A program made the position numbers and the translations under genes. Shown here one piece after another: positions 1 to 6,735 of a stretch of DNA of 64,000 nucleotides. The stretch lies in assembly GCA_029946065.1 (NCBI GenBank), contig JAQSDU010000014.1, positions 737,623 to 801,622 of the forward strand, written 5' to 3'. The notes under the pieces are model-generated. The model was not told the DNA's origin. It did not search any database and worked only from the letters and a program-made list of their open reading frames with translations. Source of the DNA: Flavobacterium sp. (GTDB lineage Bacteria; Bacteroidota; Bacteroidia; Flavobacteriales; Flavobacteriaceae). Every line of letters starts with the position of its first letter. Position 1 is the stretch's first letter.

Positions 1-14
1 ACACCTTTATTTAT

Positions 15-44
15 AAAGGCGTAAGATTAAATCTTACGCCTTTT
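15..44. terminator. Intrinsic terminator hairpin
   Basis: A perfect 10-bp inverted repeat, GGCGTAAGAT and ATCTTACGCC, is separated by a 3-nt loop, preceded by AAA and followed by TTTT. It probably ends transcription of a gene left of the window and insulates the sigma-factor operon; the A/T flanks allow it to work on both strands. Confidence 0.85.
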
Positions 45-159
45 CTGTTTATTTTTGTATAGATTCATCCCAGCAGTTATTAATTATTCATTGTTAATTA
101 TTAATTGCTTCCCAACCTTTTTCAACAAATTCATCTCTTTAGTTATAAAGACACCAATT

Positions 160-696
160 GTGATAAACGAAACTTTAATATTGGCTTGCAAAAAAATGCA
201 ACGGGATGCCCAACGGCAACTCTATGAGCAGATGGCACCAAAACTTTACCGCACCAGCAAACGGTACCTGAAAAAAGAGGAAGATATAGAAGAGGCGCTT
301 GCAGATGCTTTTTATATTATTTTCACCAAACTTGACCAGCTCAAAGAAATCAAAGCTTTTGAAGGATGGGCACGCCGGATTACGGTGAATCAATGCTTGT
401 ATTCCATCAAGAAAAATGTTAATTTCAACATGTATCTTGATGATGTGAAAACGATGGAGCAACCTGCTACTGCAGAAATAACCGACTTAGAAGAAGAAGA
501 TTTGCTCAAATTGCTAACACAGCTACCAGACGGCTGTCAGACAGTTTTTAACCTTTTTGTTATTGAAGGTTATGCTCACAAGGAAATCGCAACCATGCTC
601 AATATCTCCGAAGGCACTTCCAAATCACAATTGAATGCTGCCAAAACAAAGTTAAAAGATTTAGTCAATAATCTTTATTATCAAAAAGCGAAATAA
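160..696 (+). CDS. ECF-type RNA polymerase sigma factor (sigma-70 family)
   Basis: The product is a 178-residue ECF sigma factor that would direct RNA polymerase to a small regulon. Region 2 lies at about residues 18-85 (an acidic KKEEDIEEALADAF segment) and region 4 at about 117-172, where the helix-turn-helix reads AHKEIATMLNISEGTSKSQL. I place the start at the GTG at 160, giving V-INETLILACKK, because family members I recall begin with such a segment; the frame is open to a TTG at 55, and an ATG at 196 would cut into the conserved N-terminus. The stop codon overlaps the ATG of the next gene (TAATG), so the two are translationally coupled. That gene looks like the cognate anti-sigma factor, which implies post-translational control of this protein. 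Confidence 0.85.
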   Translation: MINETLILACKKMQRDAQRQLYEQMAPKLYRTSKRYLKKEEDIEEALADAFYIIFTKLDQLKEIKAFEGWARRITVNQCLYSIKKNVNFNMYLDDVKTMEQPATAEITDLEEEDLLKLLTQLPDGCQTVFNLFVIEGYAHKEIATMLNISEGTSKSQLNAAKTKLKDLVNNLYYQKAK

Positions 697-1682
697 TGGA
701 AAATCACGATAAAATATACGAACAGATCAAGAACGCTTCCAAAAAAACCGAGGAAATGGATTTTCCCGCGATGGATAAGGTCTGGTCACGTGTTGAAGAC
801 AAACTCGACACCAAAGTACTCCAAAAACAAAACCAACGCTGGAAGAAAATTGCTGTTGCCGCTTCCGTTTTAATGCTTGTTTCAATGGGTTATCAATTTT
901 TAAAACCACAAGAATCCGTTAAGGAAAATAAAATTCAAAATGCAGTCGAAGTCACTAAAATCACTGAAGCTCAAGAAACCAAAATACCCGTCGAAGCGAA
1001 CACAAATAGCGCTTTAACTACGACAACCCAAAATCCGGCAATTAAAAAAAACGCCGATAAAATCTTACAGCAACAAATAACATCCCCAAATCCGGTGGCT
1101 ATTGCTGAGGAAATTTCGGTTGCTGATGGCCAAGAAGTTACGCGGGCAGCTATTAAAGAAGAACAGCAAGAAGCATTAAAAGCGAAAGTAGCCGGAAGCT
1201 CAAATATGGCTTCCTCAAATAGCAATGCTAACAATTGGGCTAAAGGCAAAGTATACCAAGCCAAAAGCGTCAATAACGGCACATACGAAACCGATAAGAA
1301 TGACAACGGCGTTTACTATAAAAAACCTGCCGCTACAACCCAGAAAAGTAATGATCCTTTGTATGTTATCAACGGGGAAGCAGCAGCTGCAAACTCAGGA
1401 AAAAATGCAAAAGACGAACTTTCAAAATTAAGTGCTGATGAAATCGATTCGATAGAAGTGCTTAAAGAACCTTTGTATATCATCAACGGTAATTATTATT
1501 CGGAAGAAGAACTTTTTGGAGCGAAGCCTACCAGTCCGTATGCGCCACTCGACCAACAAGAAATCGAAACCATAAAAATCCTACAAGGCAAAGAAGCCGC
1601 CGCTTATGGCGAAAAAGGCAAAAAAGGCGTTGTCATCATTACCACAAAAAATAAAAAACCCGCCGCTGTAAAAGGCAAGTAA
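696..1682 (+). CDS. Membrane anti-sigma-like protein with tandem TonB-plug-like segments
   Basis: This 328-residue protein has a charged N-terminal cytoplasmic part (residues 1-50, including MDFPAMDKVWSRVEDKL), one membrane helix at about 51-69, then a long extracytoplasmic region rich in Ala, Lys and Asn. Its position one base inside the sigma-factor gene and this topology suggest an anti-sigma factor. The C-terminal third carries two tandem segments resembling SusC/TonB plug motifs: PLYVINGE and PLYIINGNYY, each followed by a DEIDSIEVLK or QEIETIKILQ stretch, the second ending in KGVVIITTK. The same type of segment occurs in the next protein. The plug resemblance is seen in the sequence; a signalling role in the periplasm is inference. 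Confidence 0.7.
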   Translation: MENHDKIYEQIKNASKKTEEMDFPAMDKVWSRVEDKLDTKVLQKQNQRWKKIAVAASVLMLVSMGYQFLKPQESVKENKIQNAVEVTKITEAQETKIPVEANTNSALTTTTQNPAIKKNADKILQQQITSPNPVAIAEEISVADGQEVTRAAIKEEQQEALKAKVAGSSNMASSNSNANNWAKGKVYQAKSVNNGTYETDKNDNGVYYKKPAATTQKSNDPLYVINGEAAAANSGKNAKDELSKLSADEIDSIEVLKEPLYIINGNYYSEEELFGAKPTSPYAPLDQQEIETIKILQGKEAAAYGEKGKKGVVIITTKNKKPAAVKGK

Positions 1683-1713
1683 ACATTAGTCTAACATCTT
1701 AAAATTCAACATC

Positions 1714-3945
1714 ATGAAAAATTTAAAAAAGTTTTCATTAGCCATTGCTATGCTCATTTGTTTCGTGTCTTTTGCACAAACAGAAAATGCGAAAATCGCA
1801 AAAGCGATCACAGGAATCGTTACTGAAAAAGCCACATCGTTACCGCTACCTGGCGTGAGAGTAGTCATCAAAAATTCCGCCACCGCCACTCAAACCGATA
1901 TGGATGGAAAATATACCATAACTGCTACAGAAGGCCGGGTACTTGAATTCACTTATATCGGATTCAAAACCCAAAAAGTCACCGTCGGAAAATCAAACAC
2001 AATAAACGTCAAGTTGGAAGAAGAGAGCAGTTCTCTTGACGAAGTCGTTGTTGTAGGGTATGGAACAGCCGTAGAATATGAAAGATCGAGCAATTACAAC
2101 ACGTCAACTGCTAACGGAAGAAGTAAAGAAAAAGTAAAAAAAGGTAAAACCATTCCGGTAACAGAAACGATTCAAGGAAAAATTTCAGGCGTACAAATCA
2201 GCACAGTATCAGGGCAACCGGGCAGTAACAGCCAAGTGGTTATCCGCGGCGTTGCTACTGTAAATGAAAATAAATCCCCAATTTATATCGTTGATGGAAA
2301 GCCAATTGCGGAAACAGAATTCAAATCCATCAACCAAAATAATATTGCAGCTATCAATGTGTTGAAGGATGATGCGGCAACCTCTTTATACGGCAACCGC
2401 GGATCCAATGGCGTGATTGTAGTAACAACAGCCAACGGTACCTATGACAATATGTCGAAAGCCGAATTCGATAAAAAACTCGAAGCAATCGACCAATCGA
2501 TAAAAACCGTAATGTCAAATACGATCGAACCCTTAGATGAAGATTACAATTCTTTTGTGGAAAATGCTTTCGAAAGTCCAAAAAGCGCACCGCTTTCTAC
2601 TTTTTCGATTGATGTTGACAATGCTTCTTATACGAATGTCAGACGCTTCATCAACAACGGACAAGAAGTACCGAAAGATGCAGTGCGCGTTGAGGAAATG
2701 GTGAATTTCTTTAAATACAAATACCCGCAACCAACCAATAACGAACCGTTTTCTATCAATACAGAATACAGCGAATGCCCGTGGAATCCGAACAACAAAC
2801 TCGTCAAAATCGGACTTCAGGGCAAAAATATCGATTCTGATGATTTGCCGGCTTCGAACCTCGTTTTCCTAATTGACGTTTCCGGATCTATGAACCAGCA
2901 AAACAAATTGCCTTTGGTGAAAGAATCGCTTAAAATCCTGCTCAACGAATTGCGCAAAAAAGACAAAGTTACGATTGTCGTTTATGCCGGCGCAGCGGGA
3001 ATGGTGCTCGCTCCTACTTCTGGGGATGACAAAAAAACCATCACCGATGCTCTTGACAAATTGCAATCAGGTGGCAGTACCGCCGGTGGCGAAGGCATCA
3101 AATTGGCTTATAAACTGGCGGAAGAAAATTTCATCAAAAACGGCAATAACCGCGTGATATTAGCTACTGATGGCGATTTTAACGTAGGCGCATCCTCAGA
3201 CAGTGACATGCAAACATTGATTGAAGACAAAAGAAAATCCGGTGTTTTCCTAACGTGCCTTGGCTACGGAATGGGCAATTATAAAGACAGCAAAATGGAA
3301 ATTCTTGCGGATAAAGGCAACGGTAATTATGCCTATATCGACAATATTCAGGAAGCCAATCGTTTTCTTTCAAAAGAGTTCAAAGGTTCGATGTTCGCCA
3401 TTGCGAAAGACGTGAAAATCCAGATTGAATTTAACCCAAAACACGTGCAGGCTTATCGATTAATCGGCTACGAAAACCGAAAATTGCGCCCGGAAGATTT
3501 TACCAATGATGTGATTGATGCCGGAGAATTGGGAAGCGGACACACCGTTACAGCTTTGTATGAGATTATTCCAGCCGATGTAAAAAGCGATTTCTTCGAG
3601 GAAACGCCGATGCTGAAATATTCTAAAACTACAAGCGTAGCCGACAATTATAATGAAGAATTGGCGACTATTAAATTCCGCTACAAAAAACCGGATGGCG
3701 ACAAAAGTATTGAAATGGTTAAAGTAATTGAAAACAAAACGATTTCGTTGCAAAATGCTTCCGATGATTTTAAATTTTGTAGTGCCGTGAGCTGGTTCGG
3801 ACTCAAATTAAGAGATTCAAAACTCGTGAAAAACAAAGCTACAAGCGATATCAAAACATTAGCCCAACAAGGTTTGTCCAATGACAGCGAAGGTTACAGA
3901 GCAGAGTTTATTCGGTTGATTGATGCCATAAAATCGAAAGTATAA
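1714..3945 (+). CDS. Secreted vWA (YfbK-type) protein with carboxypeptidase-regulatory and TonB-plug domains
   Basis: The 743-residue protein has a signal peptide (residues 1-21, ending FVSFAQ), a carboxypeptidase D regulatory-like beta-sandwich (about 33-107), the SusC hallmark LDEVVVVGYG, and a plug-like domain (about 145-240: YIVDGKPI, then LKDDAATSLYGNRGSNG). These are followed by a vWA N-terminal region (about 275-345), a vWA domain whose MIDAS motif DVSGS is near residue 388, and a YfbK-type C-terminal region. No outer-membrane barrel follows the plug. vWA domains bind protein ligands through a divalent metal. The gene follows the sigma/anti-sigma pair by 31 bp and is likely co-transcribed. 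The receptor-like N-terminus on a vWA protein suggests it works at the cell surface or periplasm; its ligand is unknown. Confidence 0.85.
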   Translation: MKNLKKFSLAIAMLICFVSFAQTENAKIAKAITGIVTEKATSLPLPGVRVVIKNSATATQTDMDGKYTITATEGRVLEFTYIGFKTQKVTVGKSNTINVKLEEESSSLDEVVVVGYGTAVEYERSSNYNTSTANGRSKEKVKKGKTIPVTETIQGKISGVQISTVSGQPGSNSQVVIRGVATVNENKSPIYIVDGKPIAETEFKSINQNNIAAINVLKDDAATSLYGNRGSNGVIVVTTANGTYDNMSKAEFDKKLEAIDQSIKTVMSNTIEPLDEDYNSFVENAFESPKSAPLSTFSIDVDNASYTNVRRFINNGQEVPKDAVRVEEMVNFFKYKYPQPTNNEPFSINTEYSECPWNPNNKLVKIGLQGKNIDSDDLPASNLVFLIDVSGSMNQQNKLPLVKESLKILLNELRKKDKVTIVVYAGAAGMVLAPTSGDDKKTITDALDKLQSGGSTAGGEGIKLAYKLAEENFIKNGNNRVILATDGDFNVGASSDSDMQTLIEDKRKSGVFLTCLGYGMGNYKDSKMEILADKGNGNYAYIDNIQEANRFLSKEFKGSMFAIAKDVKIQIEFNPKHVQAYRLIGYENRKLRPEDFTNDVIDAGELGSGHTVTALYEIIPADVKSDFFEETPMLKYSKTTSVADNYNEELATIKFRYKKPDGDKSIEMVKVIENKTISLQNASDDFKFCSAVSWFGLKLRDSKLVKNKATSDIKTLAQQGLSNDSEGYRAEFIRLIDAIKSKV

Positions 3946-3978
3946 AAGAGAATAGTTTGTTGTTGATTTAATAGTGAG

Positions 3979-4012
3979 AAACCCGGTTAGTGCCATAACT
4001 GCCGGGTTTTGT
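3979..4012. terminator. Terminator between convergent genes
   Basis: AACCCGG and CCGGGTT form a stem around a partly paired loop and are followed by TTTTGTTTT on the + strand. It sits between the vWA gene and the oppositely oriented histidine kinase, so it could serve both. Confidence 0.8.
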
Positions 4013-4045
4013 TTTACTTACAGATTAAAAGCGCTTCGATAGATT

Positions 4046-5119
4046 TTAAAAAATCAACTGTACTTTAGTTCCCTTCATTTCTTCACTTTCTATAATCACT
4101 TTACAATTGATTTTTTCAGTAAGATTAGCAATCAACTGAAGACCCAAACCTGTCCCGAGTTCATTATTAGTCCCTTTTCTGGAAGAATAATTGTGGTTTA
4201 AAAGTGCCTTTATCATAGCACTTGGCATACCTATTCCTGTATCGGTAATGATTATTTTATTGCCATCGGGTTTTATCATAATGGTGCCATTTTTAGGTGT
4301 AAATTTTATCGCATTCGATATTAGATTCCTGACAATTATCGTAAGAATTTCCAAATCGGTATGAACCTTTAATTCATCAGACAAATCAATATTGACGGTT
4401 ATATTCTTATCTTCACAAGCAGTTTTATATCCTGCCAGAATATTTTTTATCATTTTCCTAAAATCAATATCGGTGGGAACAACTTCTATAACATTAAAAT
4501 TTAGTTTTGCCCAGTTCAGCGTATTTTCTAACAAATCCAACACCTGAACCGATTGTCCGTTGATCATATTGATGATTTTAACAAATTCATCTGAATTGAT
4601 TTCTGCATTAGCAGCCATTGAAGACAAGGTCATCAAGTTAGCAATTGGGCTGCGGAGATCGTGTCCCAGAATCGAAAGCATACGGTCATTGTTCTGGTTG
4701 ATGCTTTTTAATTCCTCCTGCAATACAATTTCTCTATCCAGGTCGACAAACGCAACAATATGAATACTGTTAATAACGGTAGCTTTTACTTCATACCAGC
4801 GTTTTAAACCATTTTTGCATGTGACCTGCGATTTCATCCTGACAAACACCTTCCCTTCTTTTCGAGATTCGCTTTCTTCCTGGTCCCATTTGATAATTAC
4901 TTTTTCACGGTAAACATCATCGGGATAAGCCATTTCATACCAAGCTTCGATAGTTGGAATTTCATCAAGGTTATAGCCTATTTCTTCTGAAAATTTTTCA
5001 TTGAGGTAGGTGTTGAGGTGGATGCCATCAACTATTTCGGCTATAATGAATGGATAAGGCAAAAAATCTGCTACTTTTTGCAAATCATTGCGCGAAATAT
5101 TGAAATCATCTTTTCCCAT
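4046..5119 (-). CDS. PAS-domain sensor histidine kinase, cytoplasmic
   Basis: This 357-residue kinase has a PAS domain (about residues 10-120, with YLNEKFSEEIGYNLDEIPT and AYPDDV), then a HisKA dimerisation domain whose phospho-accepting histidine is H153 in LGHDLRSP, then a HATPase_c domain with N-box NLISNAIKFTP, G1 box DTGIGMP and G2 box GTGLGL. No signal peptide or membrane helix is visible, so it probably senses an internal ligand or redox state. The start is set at the ATG giving MGKDDFN; a TTG five codons upstream is in frame but less likely. No response regulator is adjacent, so the partner is encoded elsewhere or is one of the regulators further along the window. Confidence 0.88.
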   Translation of the reverse strand: MGKDDFNISRNDLQKVADFLPYPFIIAEIVDGIHLNTYLNEKFSEEIGYNLDEIPTIEAWYEMAYPDDVYREKVIIKWDQEESESRKEGKVFVRMKSQVTCKNGLKRWYEVKATVINSIHIVAFVDLDREIVLQEELKSINQNNDRMLSILGHDLRSPIANLMTLSSMAANAEINSDEFVKIINMINGQSVQVLDLLENTLNWAKLNFNVIEVVPTDIDFRKMIKNILAGYKTACEDKNITVNIDLSDELKVHTDLEILTIIVRNLISNAIKFTPKNGTIMIKPDGNKIIITDTGIGMPSAMIKALLNHNYSSRKGTNNELGTGLGLQLIANLTEKINCKVIIESEEMKGTKVQLIF

Positions 5120-5176
5120 TCTGGCTAAAATCAAATTAGTAAACTAATATACTGATTTATAAATGGAATATTGCGA

Positions 5177-5390
5177 TTATTTTTCAATGTCACGCAAACT
5201 TTCCATTTTCTTATGCGCCAAAAAGCCATTAATGTTTTCAAAATGCTTTTTTACGCGTTTGTTGCCGAATTCGAAGACTTTGGGACTTTCTGATGAGCAG
5301 TCATAAAAAACATACTCACCGGTAATTTTATCATAATCAATAACATCAGGTTCTCCGCCAGTTCTTTTCATTTCGTTGAGTGACCATAGC
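5177..5390 (-). pseudogene. DUF4256 gene fragment fused to a duplicated ABC-F C-terminus
   Basis: Reading from 5389, the frame encodes LWSLNEMKRTGGEPDV and continues to FYDCSSESPK, which matches the middle of DUF4256 proteins as I recall them. At the ESPK codons it switches without a stop to VFEFGNKRVKKHFE and ends as the last 35 or so residues of an ABC-F ATPase. The ABC-F part (5177-5283) is about 91% identical by eye to the 3' end of the intact ABC-F gene at 6629-6735. The first 60 or so codons of DUF4256 lie separately at 6393-6573. An ATG at 5371 leaves a possible 64-residue chimeric ORF, but I expect it to be non-functional. Confidence 0.75.
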
Positions 5391-5516
5391 GTCGAGGGCT
5401 ACCCGCAGTTGCGGCAATTTCGAAGCAGAGTAATTTCGGCGAGCAGAAACGAAGTTATGAAAAAACTTGTTCCATCAAGCACAAAATGCCGCAATTGCGG
5501 TTAACCCATGTTATGG
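5384..5516. repeat. 133-bp imperfect palindromic element, attC-like in shape
   Basis: The left arm starts CCATAGC (5384-5390) and reaches GCAGTTGCGGCA (5405-5416). The right arm runs from TGCCGCAATTGCGG (5487-5500) to GTTATGG (5510-5516). The arms pair over about 30 positions with small bulges, leaving about 70 nt of non-palindromic core. The outer 7-mers (CCATARC / GYTATGG) resemble the R'' and R' boxes of integron attC sites in position, although they do not match the canonical RYYYAAC / GTTRRRY consensus. The element lies just downstream of the 147-aa gene and abuts the DUF4256 breakpoint. A repeat family dispersed in Flavobacteriaceae is an equally plausible label. Confidence 0.65.
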
Positions 5517-5586
5517 GAACGGTGGTTGAATTTAGTTGCAATAAGTTTGCAATACTTTATTTGTATTAATAAACAGCTATTCTATA

Positions 5587-6030
5587 TTACCCAATATCCG
5601 GGTTACTAATCATCCAATTAGTAAATGATCGGGTTATTTTATTATTTATTTTCTGGAAGTTATCCCATGAATCGTCAACTTCAAATGGAGACTTGTATTC
5701 ATTAAAAAAAACTTCCCCAAAGTCTTTCTGGTAAGGTGCGTTTTCACCTTCGACATAGTAATCAAAGAATTTAACGAGTTCATTTTGCATCATATCAGAA
5801 GTTAACTTTCCATCTAGTTCAAGGTAAATTTGCGGACCAGTCTTTTCTTTATTATTAAAATTTTTAACTAAATCCTCTGAAATTACTTCTTTGGAATAAA
5901 CACCACCTCCAATTAAAAAGCCAACTAAAAAACCACCATAGATGCATGCTGGAATTTGATCATTGGGAGTTGGTATTAAATCTAAATAATATCTAATATC
6001 ATCATATTTTTTTTGCATAATTTTAATCAT
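5587..6030 (-). CDS. Small protein of the DUF7832-like type, cassette-borne
   Basis: The product has 147 residues: KYDDIRYYL near the N-terminus, a short hydrophobic glycine-rich stretch GGFLVGFLIGGG, then an acidic C-terminal half with DYYVEGENAPYQKDFGEVF and a VDDSWDNFQKI motif. The pattern of an N-terminal KYDD, a central hydrophobic helix and a terminal W-x-x-F resembles my recollection of DUF7832 proteins, whose function is unknown; some related small families are immunity-like. It has its own promoter-like sequence at 6102-6131, and both flanks are pieces of a broken DUF4256 gene. Start at the MIKIMQKK ATG; an internal ATG four codons on is also possible. Confidence 0.6.
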   Translation of the reverse strand: MIKIMQKKYDDIRYYLDLIPTPNDQIPACIYGGFLVGFLIGGGVYSKEVISEDLVKNFNNKEKTGPQIYLELDGKLTSDMMQNELVKFFDYYVEGENAPYQKDFGEVFFNEYKSPFEVDDSWDNFQKINNKITRSFTNWMISNPDIG

Positions 6031-6392
6031 TTTTATTTATAAAGTTATTGTGTTTGGGAGTCGAGAATATTTGAAACCCTGTTCTACCGAAATCTTAATA
6101 ACAAATATAAATATTTAATTGACTCTTACAAATAGAAAATAACTTCCTTTACCAAAGGAGACAAAATTTGCATTGGCTACATAATTATGCGGTTTTCTGC
6201 ATGCGGTTTTTGTATGTAGTTAGTTAGATACATTTTTTTAGATGTGCACATCGGTTAAATAAGTTTATCGACGCCAAGACGTCACAAAATAATTTGATTG
6301 TGTAATTGTCGCCACCGAATTTGAAATATGAATTAAAACGAGAAGATTGTTGTCTAAGTTAAGTTTCTCGGTTTTCGTAAACCACTGACACA
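6031..6392. other. Non-coding part of the inserted segment
   Basis: Apart from the promoter at 6102-6131, no coding frame is evident. Two direct copies of ATGCGGTTTT lie near 6188-6210. The segment runs up to the DUF4256 breakpoint at about 6393. I see no inverted terminal repeats, transposase remnant or tRNA-like sequence in it. Confidence 0.5.
6102..6131 (-). promoter_or_regulatory. Promoter of the cassette gene
   Basis: On the minus strand TTG (6131-6129) and TATATTTG (6109-6102) are separated by 19 bp. This fits the Flavobacterium TTG-N19-TAnnTTTG promoter pattern exactly. It lies about 70 bp upstream of the 147-aa gene and inside the inserted segment, so the insert could be expressed independently of where it lands. 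Confidence 0.65.
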
Positions 6393-6573
6393 TAACTTTT
6401 CTATACCTGATTCTAACTTTGACTGTATTTTATACCATTAAAAGGTCTTTATGGCGGTTACTATTTTCTTTAAAACGGGTTTCTAAGATCCTCAATAGTT
6501 CCTGTTGCTGCGCAGTTGACAATATTTTTTCATACTTTTTGTCTTTTGCTATATTAAAATCATCTTCCCTCAT
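6393..6573 (-). pseudogene. DUF4256 N-terminal fragment, frameshifted and interrupted
   Basis: From the ATG at 6573 the frame reads MREDDFNIAKDKKYEK, then AQQQELLRILETRFKENSNR and HKD, before a stop at 6430. In a shifted frame the DNA continues YKIQSKLESGIEKL down to about 6393. Together these match the first 60 or so residues of DUF4256 proteins (remembered pattern RF..N.NRHKG...VQAKLE...EKLWSLNEM). The next expected residues, WSLNEM, are found about 1 kb away at 5386. So the gene carries one frameshift and a large insertion inside the LW codons (TTATG / CTATGG). DUF4256 has no assigned function that I know of. Confidence 0.75.
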
Positions 6574-6628
6574 CTTATCAAATTAAGTTAAACACTCAAG
6601 ATAATGATTTCCAAAATGAAAACAGTCA

Positions 6629-6735
6629 TTATTTTTCTATTTCACGCAAACTTTCCATTTTCTTATGCGCCAAAAATCCTTTGATGTCTTCAAAATGTTC
6701 TTTCACGCGCTTGTTGCCGAATTCGAAGACTTTGG
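6629..6735. repeat. ABC-F 3'-end direct repeat, partner of 5177-5283
   Basis: Hand alignment of 6629-6735 with 5177-5283 shows 10 mismatches in 107 positions and no gaps. Similarity stops at ACTTTGG, where one copy continues into ABC-F sequence and the other into DUF4256. The shared CCAAAG (minus strand) at the border would provide microhomology for a deletion fusion. Confidence 0.85.

Noticed and set aside
55..159. N-terminal extension of the sigma factor from a TTG
   Set aside because: The 35 residues have no similarity to ECF sigma factors, and the GTG at 160 gives the N-terminus expected for the family.
5177..5371. 64-residue chimeric frame as a functional small protein
   Set aside because: Both halves are truncated pieces of larger families, and the upstream part of the DUF4256 gene is disrupted.
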